A stretch of 64,000 nucleotides of DNA from Candidatus Pantoea floridensis (GCF_900215435.1 NZ_OCMY01000001.1:1116001-1180000); one strand, 5' to 3'. Counted from the stretch's first letter, positions 18,953 through 31,839 are shown. Notes: generated by a model not told the origin, from the letters alone. Made by a program: numbers and translations.

Positions 18953-19002
18953 AAAAAACGGCAGATTCCACTGACCGGAGAGGGTGTCAGCGAAACCTGC
19001 CG
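18953..19002 (-). terminator. Strong intrinsic terminator after lpxC, end of the division cluster
   Basis: Reading the minus strand, a 17-base-pair stem starts CGGCAG and ends CTGCCG, allowing G-U pairs, with a 10-base loop. TTTTTTA follows at once. It lies 14 bases after the lpxC stop and separates the long mra-lpxC transcript from secM-secA, which then needs its own promoter in 18742-18950. No convincing promoter was recognised there. Confidence 0.88.
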
Positions 19003-19015
19003 CTTTACGTCTGAC

Positions 19016-19933
19016 TTACGCCAGAACTAAATTAGGTGCTTTGAATGCCAGTGGCAGTTCTGCTTCATCTTCGAAGGTAGCCCATTCCCAAGCTTCCTGC
19101 TTCGCCAGAACCGCTTGCAGTAACTTGTTATTCAATGCATGGCCGGATTTAAAGGCGGTAAATGCGCCAATAACATTGTGGCCGCACATGAACAGGTCAC
19201 CGATCGCATCGAGCATTTTGTGACGAACAAACTCGTCTTCAAAGCGCAAACCGTCTTCATTTAATACGCGGAAATCATCAAGGCCAATCGCACAATCTAA
19301 ACTACCGCCCAGGCACAGGCCTTTAGACTGCAGATATTCGATTTCACGCATAAAGCCAAAAGTGCGCGCACGGCTGATTTGACGCACGAAATTCTCAGCC
19401 GAGAAGTTGAGCTGGTAACGCTGCGAACTTGAGTCAATCGCTGGATGTTTAAAGTCGATAGTAAAGTCGAGTGAGAACCCGTTATAAGGTTTGATCTCGG
19501 CCCACTTATCGCCATCTTCCACACGCACGGTTTGCTTAACACGCACAAATTTCTTCGCGCTGCTCAGCTCTTCAATGCCTGCATCCATCAGCAGATAGAC
19601 AAAAGGTGCGGCACTGCCATCCATAATCGGGATTTCCGGTGCATCAACTTCAACAATAATGTTGTCGATGCCTAAACCCGCCAGTGCGGCGTTCAGGTGT
19701 TCAACTGTTGAAATACGCACGCCTTCATCATTCACCAGGCACGTACTTAGCATGGTGTCGCGCACATATTTTGCATCAGCCGGGAAATCAACCGGTGGAT
19801 TCAAGTCAGTGCGACGATAGATGACCCCGGTATTAGCCGACGCAGGGCGTAATGTCAGCGTGACTTTCTTGCCGGTATGTAAACCGACACCTGTCGCCTG
19901 AACAATACGTTTTAATGTCCTTTGTTTGATCAT
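19016..19933 (-). CDS. lpxC: UDP-3-O-acyl-N-acetylglucosamine deacetylase LpxC
   Basis: A 305-residue zinc enzyme performing the committed step of lipid A synthesis. Zinc ligands lie in [10 protein letters not shown] (H79) and in the later HKMLDAIGD segment (H238 and D242 by E. coli numbering). The start at 19933 gives [20 protein letters not shown] and exactly the E. coli length; an ATG 15 bases upstream is disfavoured. The C-terminal [10 protein letters not shown] keeps the LA-type end that FtsH recognises for regulated degradation in E. coli. It is the last gene of the division cluster. Confidence 0.98.
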   Translation of the reverse strand: MIKQRTLKRIVQATGVGLHTGKKVTLTLRPASANTGVIYRRTDLNPPVDFPADAKYVRDTMLSTCLVNDEGVRISTVEHLNAALAGLGIDNIIVEVDAPEIPIMDGSAAPFVYLLMDAGIEELSSAKKFVRVKQTVRVEDGDKWAEIKPYNGFSLDFTIDFKHPAIDSSSQRYQLNFSAENFVRQISRARTFGFMREIEYLQSKGLCLGGSLDCAIGLDDFRVLNEDGLRFEDEFVRHKMLDAIGDLFMCGHNVIGAFTAFKSGHALNNKLLQAVLAKQEAWEWATFEDEAELPLAFKAPNLVLA

Positions 19934-20034
19934 CGCATTATCTCGCAATATTACCCTTCCGACCGCCAGTATAAATTACCGGCGGGGGAATACTTTAGCA
20001 CAAAGAGCGGAGAATCCCAATTCTCGGGATATTC

Positions 20035-21189
20035 TTAGTCAGCCTGTTTACGCAGGAAGGCTGGAATATCCAGATAATCAGGTTCTTTGCTTGATGCGGC
20101 TGGCTGGTCATTAACCACTTTAGCAGCAGGTTTCTGCTCCTGCGGCAGCGGCGCCATGCCGTGCTGCTGGTAGCGATGATCCATCACTGGCTGTGTGGCT
20201 GGCTTATTCGTTACCAGGGTGATTTCTGGACGCTTATCCATGCCAATACCGGTCGCAACTACGGTGACACGCAGTTCGTCGTTCATCTCTGGATCCAGAG
20301 AAGTACCAATTACCACGGTAGCGTTGTCAGACGCGAAGGCGCGAATGGTGTTACCCACGGTTTCAAACTCATCCAGACGCAGATCGAAGCCAGCGGTGAT
20401 GTTGACCAGCACGCCGCGCGCGCCAGAAAGATCGATATCTTCCAGCAGCGGGCTTGAAATCGCCATTTCAGCGGCTTCTTCCGCACGATCTTCACCGCAT
20501 GCCACGCCTGAACCCATCATGGCGTAACCCATTTCTGACATCACGGTACGCACGTCTGCGAAGTCAACGTTCATCAAGCCAGGGCGCGTGATCAACTCAG
20601 CAATACCCTGTACAGCGCCTTTCAGTACATCGTTAGCTGCGCCGAACGCATCCAACAGCGAAATACCACGGCCTAATACTTTCAACAGCTTGTCGTTTGG
20701 AATAGTGATCAATGAATCGACGTGCTTCGAAAGCTCGGCGATACCCTGCTCAGCAAAAGCCATACGCTTTTTGCCTTCAAAGTTGAATGGCTTCGTTACC
20801 ACTGCAACAGTCAGGATACCCAAATCTTTGGCTACTTCAGCGACCACTGGCGCAGCACCCGTACCGGTACCGCCGCCCATGCCTGCTGCGATAAACACCA
20901 TGTCTGCACCATCCAGCGCAGCACGCAGTGCTTCGCGATCCTCTTCTGCAGAGTTACGACCCACTTCTGGGTTCGCACCTGCACCGAGACCTTTAGTGAT
21001 ATTGGTCCCGATCTGGATCGTCTGGCCGACCGCTGTCTTACGCAACGCTTGCGCGTCGGTGTTCACAGCGAAGAATTCCACACCTTCGATACGCTCGCGT
21101 ACCATGTGCTCTACGGCGTTACCGCCGCCACCGCCGACGCCGATGACTTTAATCACCGCGTCATTGGTTAATTCCATAGGTTCAAACAT
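20035..21189 (-). CDS. ftsZ: Cell-division tubulin homologue FtsZ
   Basis: A 384-residue GTPase that polymerises into the Z-ring. The tubulin signature GGGTGTG lies near residue 105, the T7-loop [11 protein letters not shown] supplies the catalytic aspartates, and a flexible Q/A-rich linker leads to the conserved C-terminal peptide [14 protein letters not shown] that binds FtsA, ZipA and ZapD (zapD is also in this window). It is 71 bases after ftsA and 101 bases before lpxC in the direction of transcription. Confidence 0.99.
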   Translation of the reverse strand: MFEPMELTNDAVIKVIGVGGGGGNAVEHMVRERIEGVEFFAVNTDAQALRKTAVGQTIQIGTNITKGLGAGANPEVGRNSAEEDREALRAALDGADMVFIAAGMGGGTGTGAAPVVAEVAKDLGILTVAVVTKPFNFEGKKRMAFAEQGIAELSKHVDSLITIPNDKLLKVLGRGISLLDAFGAANDVLKGAVQGIAELITRPGLMNVDFADVRTVMSEMGYAMMGSGVACGEDRAEEAAEMAISSPLLEDIDLSGARGVLVNITAGFDLRLDEFETVGNTIRAFASDNATVVIGTSLDPEMNDELRVTVVATGIGMDKRPEITLVTNKPATQPVMDHRYQQHGMAPLPQEQKPAAKVVNDQPAASSKEPDYLDIPAFLRKQAD

Positions 21190-21260
21190 GATTTCTCTCC
21201 GTTATGTGCCTGTCGCCTGGAGATCATAAACATTGCCAGCATGATCTCCTTTTTCAAAAA

Positions 21261-22517
21261 TTAAAACTCTTTCTTCAGCCAGCTATTGATTCGCTTAAAC
21301 CAATTGCCCACCGAAGCACGTTTTTCCGTTTCCGCATCACCGTTCATATGTGACTCTTTGCCATAATGCAGCAGTCCAACCGCCGTAGAGTAATACGGCT
21401 CCTGCGCATAATCCGTCAGGCCGGTGATGTTGAGCGGCTGTCCAATGCGCACCTGCGTGTGGAATACACGCTGTGCACAGGCTGCCAAACCTTCAATCTG
21501 CGCCGCACCACCGGTCAGCACGATACCGGCCGCCAGATGATGTTTTACGCCCTGCTGGCGCAGCTGCTCCTGTAGTTGCAGAATCTCGTCGTTAACCAGA
21601 TTCAACAGTTCGGTGTAACGCGGCTCAATCACTTCGGCCAGCGTTTGGCGCTGCAGGCTGCGAGGTGGACGTCCACCGACGCTCGGCACTTCGACGTTTT
21701 CGTCTTTGCCGACAATCGAGCCTAATGCACAACCGTGACGCACTTTAATCGCTTCCGCGTCGGTAGGCGGTGTACCAAAGGCGTAAGCAATATCGCTGGT
21801 CACCACGTTCCCTGCATACGGGATCACTTTGGTATGACGCAGCGCTCCGCCAGTATAAACAGCGATATCCATTGTACCGCCACCGATGTCAACAACACAG
21901 ACTCCCAGCTCACGTTCATCTTCAGTCAAGACGGAAAAACTGGAAGCCAGCCCGGCAAAAATCAGTTGGTCAACTTTCAGGCCGCAACGTTCAACGGCTT
22001 TAACAATATTTTTTGCCATATCGTTGTGGCAGGTGATCAGATGCACCTTCGCCTGCATACGTACGCCGGAAAGGCCTACAGGATTTTTGATGCCTTCCTG
22101 ATAATCGATGGCATATTCCTGCGGTATCACATGCAGGATACGATGTTCATCACGTACGCGAACGGATTTCGCCGTATGCACTACGTTCTCTACATCATCC
22201 TGAGTCACTTCCTCTTCCGAAATCGGAACCATCCCGATTTCGTTCTGGCAACTGATATGTTTGCCCGATAATGCAAGGTAGACCGAAGAAATCTGGCAAT
22301 CCGCCATCAGTTCAGCCTGATCGATGGCGCGCTGTACGCATTTCACCACCGACTCAAGGTCGTTTACGCCGCCTTTATCCATACCGCGAGACGGGCAACT
22401 GCCCACCCCAATAATATTGACCATACCATCGGGCAGAATTTCCCCAACCAGGGCGGACACCTTTGCGGTGCCAATTTCGAGTCCTACTACCAGTTTTCTG
22501 TCCGTTGCCTTGATCAT
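21261..22517 (-). CDS. ftsA: Cell-division actin homologue FtsA
   Basis: A 418-residue actin-fold ATPase that tethers FtsZ to the membrane. The phosphate-1 region [17 protein letters not shown], the internal [11 protein letters not shown] and the adenosine motif [11 protein letters not shown] are visible. The last residues [14 protein letters not shown] form the amphipathic membrane-targeting helix. Its start overlaps ftsQ by 4 bases, indicating coupled translation. Confidence 0.98.
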   Translation of the reverse strand: MIKATDRKLVVGLEIGTAKVSALVGEILPDGMVNIIGVGSCPSRGMDKGGVNDLESVVKCVQRAIDQAELMADCQISSVYLALSGKHISCQNEIGMVPISEEEVTQDDVENVVHTAKSVRVRDEHRILHVIPQEYAIDYQEGIKNPVGLSGVRMQAKVHLITCHNDMAKNIVKAVERCGLKVDQLIFAGLASSFSVLTEDERELGVCVVDIGGGTMDIAVYTGGALRHTKVIPYAGNVVTSDIAYAFGTPPTDAEAIKVRHGCALGSIVGKDENVEVPSVGGRPPRSLQRQTLAEVIEPRYTELLNLVNDEILQLQEQLRQQGVKHHLAAGIVLTGGAAQIEGLAACAQRVFHTQVRIGQPLNITGLTDYAQEPYYSTAVGLLHYGKESHMNGDAETEKRASVGNWFKRINSWLKKEF

Positions 22518-23353
22518 TGTGGTTTAGCCTGTGCCTGGTTCTGTTGCTGATTACTGTCCTGTGGCTCTATCGGTGCCGCTGCCCAGCCCACTGCGGCGCC
22601 CGAGTCGTAGCGCAAATCGACGTAGGTAATGCGCTGATTATGACTCTGGCCCTGCTGCTGCAGCTCCGGATAGAGCTCAATAAAACGGTTCAGACGCTTC
22701 ATGGTATCGCTGCGTCCCAGCTCAATGCGCACATCGTCACTGGTCACTAATTGCCATGAGCGCCGCGCCGTCATCGACGCGACCTTCAGGGTAAACTTGT
22801 TAGCCTTTAATACATCACTCATGGTGTGATAGCCGGCCAACACCTCATTTTCACTGCCTTCCGGGCCATAAAGCATTGGCAGGGTTTCTTTGCCAATGTG
22901 ACTGGCCGGAACACTGAAGGAGACGCCATCGGCGTCAACCATATGTGAGTCGTTCCAACGTGCCACCGGAACATACTCCACCAAATTAATCTTCAGCTCA
23001 TCAGGCCACTGCTTCCGCACACTGACCTGCTTTATCCAGGGCAAACGCTCGATCTGCTGTTGAATGATATCGACGTTCTGCGACATGAAGGTCCCAGGCG
23101 CGCCGAGCGATAAAATCGCCTGGCGAATATCATCATGCGTGGTGTAGTGGGTTTGCCCCGTCACCACCAGCCTGGATAACGGCAAGCGCGACGCGTCATT
23201 CATCCACTTCAGCACCACAAGGCCGCCCGCCACCATAATGCCTAACACTATCAGCAGGAACACGATGCCAAACAGTCGTGCACCGTTGCTACGCCCGGAG
23301 CGCGCACGCTCCTGAGGTTCACGATTGCGTACTCGTATCGCCGCCTGAGACAT
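22514..23353 (-). CDS. ftsQ: Cell-division protein FtsQ
   Basis: A 279-residue bitopic inner-membrane protein that recruits FtsB-FtsL to the divisome. It has a basic cytoplasmic tail, one membrane helix ([20 protein letters not shown], about residues 28-47), then the periplasmic POTRA domain ([20 protein letters not shown]) and beta domain. The C-terminal tail is Q-rich ([15 protein letters not shown]) and likely flexible. It lies between ddlB (one base away) and ftsA (4-base overlap). Confidence 0.97.
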   Translation of the reverse strand: MSQAAIRVRNREPQERARSGRSNGARLFGIVFLLIVLGIMVAGGLVVLKWMNDASRLPLSRLVVTGQTHYTTHDDIRQAILSLGAPGTFMSQNVDIIQQQIERLPWIKQVSVRKQWPDELKINLVEYVPVARWNDSHMVDADGVSFSVPASHIGKETLPMLYGPEGSENEVLAGYHTMSDVLKANKFTLKVASMTARRSWQLVTSDDVRIELGRSDTMKRLNRFIELYPELQQQGQSHNQRITYVDLRYDSGAAVGWAAAPIEPQDSNQQQNQAQAKPQ

Positions 23354-23354
23354 A

Positions 23355-24275
23355 TCAGTCAGCCAGCTCCAGAATACGCGCCACTAGCTGCGGGAAACTG
23401 TATCCCGCCTGCTTCGCCGCCATGGGTACCAGACTGTGGCTGGTCATGCCTGGTGAGGTATTCACTTCCAACAGCTGGAAATTGCCCTCGCCGTCAGCCA
23501 TAACGTCCACACGTCCCCAGCCGCTGCAACCCAACGCGCGCCAGGCTGCCCACACCAGCGTCTGCAATTCTGCTTCCTGCTCAGCGCTTAAACCGCTCGG
23601 ACAGAAGTACTCAGTATCGTCAGAAATGTATTTAGCTTCATAGTCATAGAACTCGCTGGCGGTTTTAATTCTGATTGAAGGCAGAATTTGCTCACCTACG
23701 ATGCCCACGGTGTACTCGGCGCCGCTGAGAAACGCTTCAATCAGCACGTCGTTATCGTGACGAAATGCCTCTTCCAGCGCGGCAGGTAGTGCGTCCGCAT
23801 GATTCACACGGCTGATGCCAACGCTGGAACCTTCACAGCTTGGCTTCACAAACAGCGGTAAACCCAGCGCCTGAACGGCGGCGGTGGTATCTGCATCTAA
23901 ACCTTGCTGATATTGCTGACGCGTCAGCCAGACAAATTTGCCTGAAGGTAATCCCCTGCCCTGCCACAACAATTTGCTGCGCAGTTTGTCCATGGTGATC
24001 GCCGAGGCCATTACGCCACTGCCGGTATAAGGGAGCTGCAAGAACTCCAGCACCGCTTGCAAGGTGCCGTCTTCACCACCGCGACCGTGCAGCGCAATAA
24101 ACGCTTTCGCAAAGCCTTGCTGTTTTAGCTTCAGTACCGACACATCACGCGTATCGACAGCATGCGCATCAATACCCATTTCACGCAGTCCGGCCAGCAC
24201 CGCCGCACCTGACATCAGCGAGACTTCACGTTCGGCCGAGGTGCCGCCCATCAATACTGCGACCTTCTCAGTCAT
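23355..24275 (-). CDS. ddlB: D-alanine-D-alanine ligase B
   Basis: A 306-residue ATP-grasp ligase that makes the D-Ala-D-Ala dipeptide added by MurF. Visible features are [14 protein letters not shown] at the N-terminus, the ATP-grasp strand [14 protein letters not shown], the substrate loop segment [14 protein letters not shown], and the metal-binding [10 protein letters not shown] near the C-terminus. It overlaps murC by 8 bases and ftsQ follows after one base. Confidence 0.98.
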   Translation of the reverse strand: MTEKVAVLMGGTSAEREVSLMSGAAVLAGLREMGIDAHAVDTRDVSVLKLKQQGFAKAFIALHGRGGEDGTLQAVLEFLQLPYTGSGVMASAITMDKLRSKLLWQGRGLPSGKFVWLTRQQYQQGLDADTTAAVQALGLPLFVKPSCEGSSVGISRVNHADALPAALEEAFRHDNDVLIEAFLSGAEYTVGIVGEQILPSIRIKTASEFYDYEAKYISDDTEYFCPSGLSAEQEAELQTLVWAAWRALGCSGWGRVDVMADGEGNFQLLEVNTSPGMTSHSLVPMAAKQAGYSFPQLVARILELAD

Positions 24276-25743
24276 GACGCGCCTCCATTTTTACCGCAGG
24301 CTGCAGGGCGTTTTCCGCCAGCTTACGTGCAATCTTGCCGATGTTGCCTGCGCCCTGAACGATCACCAGGTCATCACCTGACAGCAACGGGGCCAATGCA
24401 TCTGGTAAGGCATCATGCTCAGAGACCAGAATCGGGTCCACCTTGCCACGGTTACGAATCGCGCGGCACAGGGAGCGGCTATCGGCGCCCGGAATGGCGG
24501 CTTCACCGGCCGGATAAACATCCAGCATCAGCAGCACATCCACCTGCGACAGCACGTTAGCGAAATCATCAAACAGGTCACGCGTACGCGTGTAACGATG
24601 TGGCTGGAATACCATCACCAGTTTCTTCTCAGGCCAGCCGGCACGTGCGGCTTTGATGGTGACATCCACTTCGGTTGGATGATGGCCGTAATCATCGACC
24701 AGCATCGCGCTGCCCGGGTTGCCATTGACGGCGGCGGTATCAAACTCGCCCAGTACATCAAAGCGGCGTCCGGTGCCCTGGAAGCTCTCCAGCGCGGCCA
24801 GAATCGCGTTATCTTCAATCCCCTCTTCGCTGGCCACCGCCACCGCCGCCGCCGCGTTCAATGCGTTATGACGGCCAGGCGCATTCAGCGTGACGTTCAG
24901 CACTGGCTTGTCCTGACGGATCAGCGTGAAGTGCCCCTGTGCGCCACGCTGCTCGTAATTTTCAATACGCACGTCAGCGTCATCGCTGAAGCCGTAAGTT
25001 GTGACCTGACGGCCTACACGTGGAATCAGGTCACGAATCACCGCGTCATCCACACACATCACCGCGCGTCCGTAGAATGGCAGGTTGTGCAGGAAGTTAA
25101 TGAACGTCTGCTTCAGATTCTCGAAATCGCCCTGATAAGTGTCCATGTGATCCGCTTCGATGTTGGTCACAATCGCCACCATCGGCTGCAGATGCAGGAA
25201 GGACGCATCGCTTTCGTCCGCTTCGGCGATCAGGTAACGGCTGCTGCCAAGGCGCGCATGTGTACCTGCAGCTTTAACCAATCCACCGTTAACGAAAGTT
25301 GGATCCAGGCCGCCTTCGGCATAAATACTGGTCACCATCGCGGTAGTGGTGGTTTTGCCGTGCGTTCCGGCAACCGCAATGCCGTGACGGAAACGCATAA
25401 GTTCCGCCAACATTTCCGCACGACGAATCACAGGAATACGCTGCTCACGCGCGGCCACTAATTCCGGGTTATCTTGCGCTACGGCCGTTGAGACCACGAC
25501 GACACTCGCATCGGTCACGTTTTCTGGACGATGGTTGAAGTAAATCGTTGCGCCCAGCGAGGCCAAATGCTGCGTCACGGGGTTTGGCGCCAAATCAGAA
25601 CCGCTGATGTGATAACCTTCGTTCGCCAACACCTCGGCAATACCGCCCATGCCAGCACCACCGATGCCAACAAAGTGAATGTGCCGGACGCGACGCATCT
25701 CGGGCACAATAGAACGCAGTTTTGCCAATTGTTGTGTATTCAT
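24268..25743 (-). CDS. murC: UDP-N-acetylmuramate-L-alanine ligase MurC
   Basis: A 491-residue cytoplasmic Mur ligase adding L-alanine to UDP-MurNAc. Features in order are the nucleotide-sugar fold [14 protein letters not shown], the ATP loop [11 protein letters not shown] (about residue 124), the central-domain EADESDASF and NIEADHMD, and the C-terminal [10 protein letters not shown]. The ATG at 25743 aligns with E. coli MurC residue 1 and gives the same length; an ATG 9 bases upstream is an alternative. It is 70 bases after murG. Confidence 0.98.
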   Translation of the reverse strand: MNTQQLAKLRSIVPEMRRVRHIHFVGIGGAGMGGIAEVLANEGYHISGSDLAPNPVTQHLASLGATIYFNHRPENVTDASVVVVSTAVAQDNPELVAAREQRIPVIRRAEMLAELMRFRHGIAVAGTHGKTTTTAMVTSIYAEGGLDPTFVNGGLVKAAGTHARLGSSRYLIAEADESDASFLHLQPMVAIVTNIEADHMDTYQGDFENLKQTFINFLHNLPFYGRAVMCVDDAVIRDLIPRVGRQVTTYGFSDDADVRIENYEQRGAQGHFTLIRQDKPVLNVTLNAPGRHNALNAAAAVAVASEEGIEDNAILAALESFQGTGRRFDVLGEFDTAAVNGNPGSAMLVDDYGHHPTEVDVTIKAARAGWPEKKLVMVFQPHRYTRTRDLFDDFANVLSQVDVLLMLDVYPAGEAAIPGADSRSLCRAIRNRGKVDPILVSEHDALPDALAPLLSGDDLVIVQGAGNIGKIARKLAENALQPAVKMEARHD

Positions 25744-25813
25744 CTGTTTCAATTACCTGTTTTTCCCGTTTGTACCCGCTTAAGGTACGGGCCAAATCAA
25801 CTGGCCGATTAAT

Positions 25814-26872
25814 TTACTTCGCGACGCGCGCCACTTCATTTGCAACCCGCTCGGTTGCATCCGGAATCGCCACCTGACGGGCTTTTTCTGCCATCGCCAG
25901 TAATGTGGTGCGATCCCAGTGACGCAGCGTGTCCGCTACAACAGACGCAGTAAACTGCGGCTGCTCGAAAATTTTGGCCGCGCCCGCCTTTTCCAACGGC
26001 AGCGCATTCCAGTACTGCTGACGATCTTTGTGCTGAAACGGCACGAAGATCGCCGGTAAACCTGCGGCAGCCACTTCGCTAACCGTCAAAGCCCCGGAAC
26101 GGCACACCACCACATCCGCCCACGCGTAGGCTTCTGCCATGTCATCAATAAATTCGGTGACTTTATGTTGCGGCTGGCCAGCTGCACGATAAGCCTGCTG
26201 CACGGTTTCCAGCCCGCCTTTGCCGGTTTGATGCCAAACCGTAATGGCTTCACCCAATTCCGCAGCCACCTGTGGCACGGTCTGATTGAGGATGCGTGCG
26301 CCCTGGCTGCCACCGACCACCAGCACGCGAATCGGGCCGAAACGTCCACTCAGCCGCTCTGCCGGTAACGGCAGGGCTAGCACATCGGTACGCACCGGAT
26401 TCCCCACCACTTCAGCCGTTGGGAATGCGCCCGGAAATGCCTGCATCACTTTGGTAGCGATTTTCGCCAGCCACTTATTGGTCAGCCCGGCAATGCCGTT
26501 CTGCTCATGCAGCACCACCGGAATGCCGCAGCTCCACGCGGCCAATCCGCCGGGACCCGAAACGTAACCGCCCATGCCCAGCACCACATCCGGTTGCCAG
26601 CTCTTCATAATGCGACGCGCCTGGCGCCACGCATTAAAGATGCGCACCGGTGCCAAAAGCTGCGCTTTCACACCTTTGCCGCGCAAACCGCTGATGCGGA
26701 TAAAATCAATTTCGATACCGTTTTTCGGCACCAAATCCGCTTCCATACGGTCAGCGGTTCCGAGCCAGCGCACCTGCCAGCCCTGTTCCATCAGGTGATG
26801 GGCAACGGCCAGACCGGGGAACACGTGTCCGCCAGTACCGCCTGCCATGACCATCAGCCGTTTGCCACTCAT
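25814..26872 (-). CDS. murG: Lipid II synthase MurG
   Basis: A 352-residue GT-B glycosyltransferase on the inner face of the membrane that transfers GlcNAc from UDP-GlcNAc onto lipid I. The G-rich loop [19 protein letters not shown], the second G-loop [12 protein letters not shown] and the donor-binding [20 protein letters not shown] with FQHKDRQQ are all present. It overlaps ftsW by 4 bases. Confidence 0.98.
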   Translation of the reverse strand: MSGKRLMVMAGGTGGHVFPGLAVAHHLMEQGWQVRWLGTADRMEADLVPKNGIEIDFIRISGLRGKGVKAQLLAPVRIFNAWRQARRIMKSWQPDVVLGMGGYVSGPGGLAAWSCGIPVVLHEQNGIAGLTNKWLAKIATKVMQAFPGAFPTAEVVGNPVRTDVLALPLPAERLSGRFGPIRVLVVGGSQGARILNQTVPQVAAELGEAITVWHQTGKGGLETVQQAYRAAGQPQHKVTEFIDDMAEAYAWADVVVCRSGALTVSEVAAAGLPAIFVPFQHKDRQQYWNALPLEKAGAAKIFEQPQFTASVVADTLRHWDRTTLLAMAEKARQVAIPDATERVANEVARVAK

Positions 26873-28083
26873 CGAGCACCTCGGGTAAACGCCTGCGCTT
26901 TTGCCAGACGCGTTTCATAATCTATGCGTAATAAAAACACGATGGCGGTCGACATGATGATCAGACTCGAACCACCGTAACTGATCAGCGGCAGCGTCAG
27001 ACCTTTGGTGGGCAGCATACCGGCTGCCGCACCGACATTAACCAGCGCCTGGAAGCTGAACCACACGCCAATTGAGCAAGCGAGGAAGCCTGAGAAGCGC
27101 TGATCGATCTCCAGAGCACGGCGACCAATCGACATCGCGCGAAAAGCGACGAAGAATACCATCAACAGCGCTAAAACCACACCGACATAACCCAACTCTT
27201 CACCGATGATGGAGAAGATAAAGTCGGTATGGGCTTCTGGCAGATATTCCAGTTTCTGTACCGAGTTGCCTAAACCCTGGCCCCAAAACTCACCGCGACC
27301 AAAAGCCATTAAGGATTGCGTCAGCTGATAGCCGCTACCAAAGGGATCTTCCCATGGATTCCAGAAAGAAGTGACGCGACGCATACGGTAAGGCTCAGCG
27401 ATGATCAGCAGCACCACAGCAAAAATGCCGGAGCCGATAATCGCCAGGAACTGCCACATTTTCGCACCGGCGAGGAACAGCATCGCCAGCGTGGTAACAA
27501 ACAGCACCACCACGGTGCCGAGGTCCGGCTGTGCCAGCAGAAGTACCGCCAGCACCACCATTACGCCCATTGGTTTACAGAAACCCCAGAAGTTATTGCG
27601 CACTTCTTCCACTTTGCGCACCAGATAGCTGGCGAGATAGCAGAACAGCGTTAACTTCGAAAGCTCGGCTGGCTGAATACGCAGCGGGCCAAGGGCAATC
27701 CAGCGAGATGCGCCGTTAACGGAGCTGCCGACAACTAATACAATCAGCAGCATGACGACCGAAACCATCAGCATCACGTTGCTATAGCGCTGCCAGAAAT
27801 CCATTGGGACACGTAATGTCACCAGCGCCATACCGAATGCCAGGGCGATATAAAATGCATCACGCTTGGCAAAATAGAAGGGATCTTCGTTCAGGCGCTG
27901 GCCTACTGGCATTGACGCCGATGTCACCATAACAAAACCGATCAGCGCCAAACCAAAGGTCAACCACAGTAGCGTTCGGTCATACAGCACCACCGGCGCA
28001 TCATCGTTATCACGCGCGCCCATCACCCAATCGCGTAAGCGAAGTGACAGATAGCTGGCTATACCGGAACCAGGAATACGCAT
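26869..28083 (-). CDS. ftsW: Septal peptidoglycan glycosyltransferase FtsW (SEDS family)
   Basis: A 404-residue polytopic protein that polymerises lipid II at the septum together with FtsI. About ten membrane segments are visible. The conserved SEDS motifs include [11 protein letters not shown], the [20 protein letters not shown] loop and the C-terminal [14 protein letters not shown]. It is slightly shorter than E. coli FtsW (414), with a shorter cytoplasmic N-terminus. It overlaps murD by one base and murG by four. Confidence 0.97.
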   Translation of the reverse strand: MRIPGSGIASYLSLRLRDWVMGARDNDDAPVVLYDRTLLWLTFGLALIGFVMVTSASMPVGQRLNEDPFYFAKRDAFYIALAFGMALVTLRVPMDFWQRYSNVMLMVSVVMLLIVLVVGSSVNGASRWIALGPLRIQPAELSKLTLFCYLASYLVRKVEEVRNNFWGFCKPMGVMVVLAVLLLAQPDLGTVVVLFVTTLAMLFLAGAKMWQFLAIIGSGIFAVVLLIIAEPYRMRRVTSFWNPWEDPFGSGYQLTQSLMAFGRGEFWGQGLGNSVQKLEYLPEAHTDFIFSIIGEELGYVGVVLALLMVFFVAFRAMSIGRRALEIDQRFSGFLACSIGVWFSFQALVNVGAAAGMLPTKGLTLPLISYGGSSLIIMSTAIVFLLRIDYETRLAKAQAFTRGAR

Positions 28084-29399
28084 CAGCTCAGCTCCTTCGC
28101 CAGTTGCGCGAACCGATCGCCACGCTGTTCAAAATTACGAAACTGATCGAGGCTGGCGCAAGCCGGTGACAACAGCACCATGTCGCCAGGTTTCACCTGA
28201 GCGGCGATCTGAATCATCGCCTGCTGCATAGTCTCGGTGCGCGTTGCGATTTCCGGGCGGAGATCCGCTAACGCGTCGCCATCGCGGCCAAAGCAGAACA
28301 GCTTCACGTTGTCGCCTTGCAGATAACGCGCCAGCGGGCTGAAATCAGCCGATTTACCATCACCGCCCAGCAGCAGCCATAGCGTACCTTTCACCTGCAG
28401 GCCATTCAGTGCCGCTTCGGTGCTACCCACGTTGGTGGCTTTGGAATCGTTAATCCAGCGCACACCGTTAGCTTCATGTACCAGCTGGAAGCGATGCGCC
28501 AGGCCAGAGAAGGTGGTGAGGGCTTTTAAACTGGAGGCACGCGGAATATTTACCGCATCGGCCAATGCTAACGCAGCCAGCGCGTTGGTGTAGTTATGCT
28601 GACCTACCAGCGTCATCTCATCGGTATTCAGAACCTTTTCACCCTTCACTCGCAGCCAGGTACTGCCCTGCTGCTGATTGAGATGATAATCGCCAAGGTT
28701 GATACCAAAGCTCACACAGCGCTGATCGACGCCGCGTACCGGCATGGTCATGCCATCGTCGGCATTGACCACGCAGACGCTGGCGTTTTCGTAAATGCGC
28801 AGCTTGGCTGCACGATATTGCTGCATGCCCAGCGGATAGCGATCCATATGATCTTCAGTAAGATTGAGGATCGTTGCCGCCGCCGCTTTCAGGCTATGCG
28901 TGGTTTCCAGCTGGAAGCTGGAAAGTTCTAATACATATAGCTGAGCCGGTGATTTCAGTAGTGTCAGCGCGGGTAAACCGATATTGCCGCCCACGCCCAC
29001 CTGCCAACCTGCCGCGCGAGCCATCTCGCCCACCAAGGTAGTTACGGTACTTTTGCCGTTGGAACCGGTAATCGCCACAATCGGTGCCTGGGCTTCACGG
29101 CAGAACAGCTCAATATCGCCGATGACCTCAATCCCGGCATCCGCTGCTTCGCTTAAGGCAGGATGAGCCAGCGCGATGCCAGGGCTGGCGATAATCAAAT
29201 CAGACGCCAGCAGCCAATCGCTATTGATACCGCCAACATAGCGCTCCACCGAGGCTGGCAGTTTTTCCAGTCCCGGCGGCGAGACACGGGTATCCATCAC
29301 GCGTGGCGTTACGCCTTGCGCGAGGAAGAAATCAACACAGGAGAGGCCAGTGATGCCTAATCCAATGATGACGACTTTTCTGCCCCGATAGTCAGCCAT
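28083..29399 (-). CDS. murD: UDP-N-acetylmuramoyl-L-alanine-D-glutamate ligase MurD
   Basis: A 438-residue Mur ligase adding D-glutamate. It shows the N-terminal Rossmann motif [18 protein letters not shown], the ATP loop [14 protein letters not shown] (about residue 110), the central LTEDHMDRY and the C-terminal [14 protein letters not shown] and [12 protein letters not shown]. The length equals E. coli MurD. It sits between mraY and ftsW, with a one-base overlap with ftsW and a 2-base gap to mraY. Confidence 0.98.
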   Translation of the reverse strand: MADYRGRKVVIIGLGITGLSCVDFFLAQGVTPRVMDTRVSPPGLEKLPASVERYVGGINSDWLLASDLIIASPGIALAHPALSEAADAGIEVIGDIELFCREAQAPIVAITGSNGKSTVTTLVGEMARAAGWQVGVGGNIGLPALTLLKSPAQLYVLELSSFQLETTHSLKAAAATILNLTEDHMDRYPLGMQQYRAAKLRIYENASVCVVNADDGMTMPVRGVDQRCVSFGINLGDYHLNQQQGSTWLRVKGEKVLNTDEMTLVGQHNYTNALAALALADAVNIPRASSLKALTTFSGLAHRFQLVHEANGVRWINDSKATNVGSTEAALNGLQVKGTLWLLLGGDGKSADFSPLARYLQGDNVKLFCFGRDGDALADLRPEIATRTETMQQAMIQIAAQVKPGDMVLLSPACASLDQFRNFEQRGDRFAQLAKELS

Positions 29400-29401
29400 G
29401 A

Positions 29402-30484
29402 TTAACGTACCTTCAGCGTTGCCAGGCCAATCAGCACCAGCATCAGCGAAATAATCCAGAAGCGCACGATGACGCGCGGCTCCGGCCAGCCTTTCAATTC
29501 ATAGTGATGATGAATTGGCGCCATGCGGAAAATGCGTTGGCCGCGCAGCTTGAACGATCCCACCTGCAGAATCACCGACAGCGTTTCCACGACAAACACG
29601 CCGCCCATAATTACCAGCAGGAATTCCTGACGCAGCAGCACCGCGATGGTGCCAAGCGCGCCACCCAGCGCCAATGAGCCGACATCGCCCATAAACACCT
29701 GCGCTGGATAAGTGTTGAACCACAAAAATCCGAGGCCTGCCCCGACAATCGCGGTGCAGACAATCACCAATTCACCGGCGTGCCGTAAATACGGAATATG
29801 CAGATACTCAGCAAATTTAACGTTGCCGGTCGCCCAGGCCACCAGCGCGAAGCCAGCTGCCACAAATACGGTTGGCATAATCGCCAGGCCATCAAGGCCA
29901 TCCGTTAAGTTAACGGCGTTACCCGTACCGACAATCACGAAATACGCCAGCACTACGTAGAACAAACCCAGCTGCGGCATAACATCTTTAAAGAACGGCA
30001 CCACCAGCTGTGTGGCTGGCGTATCTTTGCCAGCGATAAACAGCGCAAACGCGACGGCCAGAGAAATCACTGACATCCAGAAGTACTTCCAGCGCGCGAT
30101 CAGGCCTTTGGTATCTTTACGCACCACTTTGCGGTAGTCATCCACAAAGCCGATGATGCCAAAGCCAACCAGCACCACTAGCACGCACCAGACATAAGGA
30201 TTGGACGGGTACGCCCACATCAGCACCGAAATGGTGATGGAGGTGAGGATCATCACGCCGCCCATGGTGGGCGTGCCGCGCTTGCTGAAGTGCGATTCTG
30301 GGCCATCGTTACGTACCACCTGGCCAATCTGCAGTTTCTGCAGCCAGGCAATCAGGCGTGGACCCATCCACAGAGAAATGAACAGAGCGGTCAGCAGGCT
30401 GACAATGGCGCGAAACGTCAGATACGAGAAGACGTTAAAGCCGGAATAAAATGCGACCAGATGTTCGGCCAGCCAGACTAGCAT
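29402..30484 (-). CDS. mraY: Phospho-MurNAc-pentapeptide translocase MraY
   Basis: A 360-residue inner-membrane enzyme that joins phospho-MurNAc-pentapeptide to undecaprenyl phosphate, making lipid I. Ten membrane segments are expected and seen as hydrophobic blocks. The catalytic aspartates lie in FVDDYRK and [10 protein letters not shown], and the [11 protein letters not shown] loop is intact. It overlaps the 3' end of murF by 7 bases and precedes murD. Confidence 0.98.
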   Translation of the reverse strand: MLVWLAEHLVAFYSGFNVFSYLTFRAIVSLLTALFISLWMGPRLIAWLQKLQIGQVVRNDGPESHFSKRGTPTMGGVMILTSITISVLMWAYPSNPYVWCVLVVLVGFGIIGFVDDYRKVVRKDTKGLIARWKYFWMSVISLAVAFALFIAGKDTPATQLVVPFFKDVMPQLGLFYVVLAYFVIVGTGNAVNLTDGLDGLAIMPTVFVAAGFALVAWATGNVKFAEYLHIPYLRHAGELVIVCTAIVGAGLGFLWFNTYPAQVFMGDVGSLALGGALGTIAVLLRQEFLLVIMGGVFVVETLSVILQVGSFKLRGQRIFRMAPIHHHYELKGWPEPRVIVRFWIISLMLVLIGLATLKVR

Positions 30485-31839
30485 GTTCCTTTCTCCTGTA
30501 AGCTCTGTACTACCTGCTCCATGGCGGCACTACGTGAACCTTTAACCAAAATAGTGATGTCCTGATGTTCGGACAGCAATGTGCGTAAACGTTCAGTCAA
30601 CGCGGCTTTAGTGGCGAAATGCTCGCCTTTACCGTTACTTTCGCCAATCAGCTGGCTGAGCGTTCCGGTGCTTAATACGCAATCAATGCCTGCGGTTCTC
30701 GCTGCGTCGCCCACCTGACGGTGACACAGCTCCGCTTCATCACCCAGCTCTGCCATATCGCCCACTACCATCACGCGGAATCCAGGCATATCACCCAGTA
30801 CCTGCGCCGCGGCCGTCATCGAACCGACGTTGGCGTTATAGCTGTCATCCAACAGTAATTGATTGGCCGCCAGACGAATCGGGTACAGGCGTCCAGGAAC
30901 CGGCTGCAACGTTTTTAGCCCGCTCTGAATTGCCGTCAGTGGTGCATCTACCGACAGCGCCAGCGCTGCTGCGGCTAACGCATTGGCGATGTTATGACGC
31001 CCGGGCAGCGGCAGCTCAACCGCAATATCGCCGCGCGGTGTATGCATGGTGAACAGTGTGGCATCCGCACGCAGAATAATTTCACTGGCACGAAACTCAG
31101 CATCAGCCATCGGCTGCGGTGAGAAGCGCCACAAGGTTTTATCCACGAACTGAGATTGCCAGTGGGCAAGGTCGTTGCTGTCGGCGTTGACGATCGCGGT
31201 GCCGTGAACCGGCAGTCCACCAAAAATTTCGCCTTTTGCTTTGGCTACGCCCGCCAGCGAACCGAAGCCTTCCAGATGCGCCGCCGCAAGATTATTCACT
31301 AGCGCCGTTTCCGGACGCACTAAATCAGTGGTGTAGGCAATTTCACCCTGGTGGTTGGCACCCAGCTCAATCACCGCGTAAGCATGCTCTTTGGTGAGAC
31401 GCAGCAGCGTCATTGGCACACCAAAATCGTTATTCAGATTGCCTGCGGTGTAGAGCGTTTCACCGCATTGGCGCAGAATCGCGGCGGTCATCTCTTTAAC
31501 GGAGGTTTTACCGGATGAACCTGTCAGCGCTACGACACGTGCGTTCGCCTGCTGACGTACCCACGCAGCGAGCTGTCCAAAGGCAATGCGCGTATCAGCC
31601 ACGACCACCTGCGGCACTGTAGACGGCAACAGTTTGCTGACCAGCAGCGCCTGCGCACCGTTGGTAATTGCATCATTGGCGAAATCATGGGCATCGAAAC
31701 GTTCACCGACCAGCGCCACAAACAGGCTGCCGGCGGTGACTTTACGCGTATCGGTGGTGACATCGGCGACGGTTAAATCCGCACCGTGCAGTTTACCGCC
31801 GCTGATATTGGCCAGGGTTTGCAGAGAAACGGGGATCAT
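30478..31839 (-). CDS. murF: UDP-MurNAc-tripeptide D-alanyl-D-alanine ligase MurF
   Basis: A 453-residue Mur ligase that attaches the D-Ala-D-Ala made by DdlB. The ATP loop [14 protein letters not shown] is near residue 105, the central [10 protein letters not shown] and [13 protein letters not shown] follow, and the C-terminal domain has [13 protein letters not shown] and VVGDMAELG. It overlaps murE by 4 bases and mraY by 7. Confidence 0.98.
   Translation of the reverse strand: MIPVSLQTLANISGGKLHGADLTVADVTTDTRKVTAGSLFVALVGERFDAHDFANDAITNGAQALLVSKLLPSTVPQVVVADTRIAFGQLAAWVRQQANARVVALTGSSGKTSVKEMTAAILRQCGETLYTAGNLNNDFGVPMTLLRLTKEHAYAVIELGANHQGEIAYTTDLVRPETALVNNLAAAHLEGFGSLAGVAKAKGEIFGGLPVHGTAIVNADSNDLAHWQSQFVDKTLWRFSPQPMADAEFRASEIILRADATLFTMHTPRGDIAVELPLPGRHNIANALAAAALALSVDAPLTAIQSGLKTLQPVPGRLYPIRLAANQLLLDDSYNANVGSMTAAAQVLGDMPGFRVMVVGDMAELGDEAELCHRQVGDAARTAGIDCVLSTGTLSQLIGESNGKGEHFATKAALTERLRTLLSEHQDITILVKGSRSAAMEQVVQSLQEKGTC

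Noticed and set aside
24415..25461. 348-codon open frame antisense to murC
   Set aside because: The opposite strand encodes a complete, highly conserved MurC; the antisense product has shadow-type composition.
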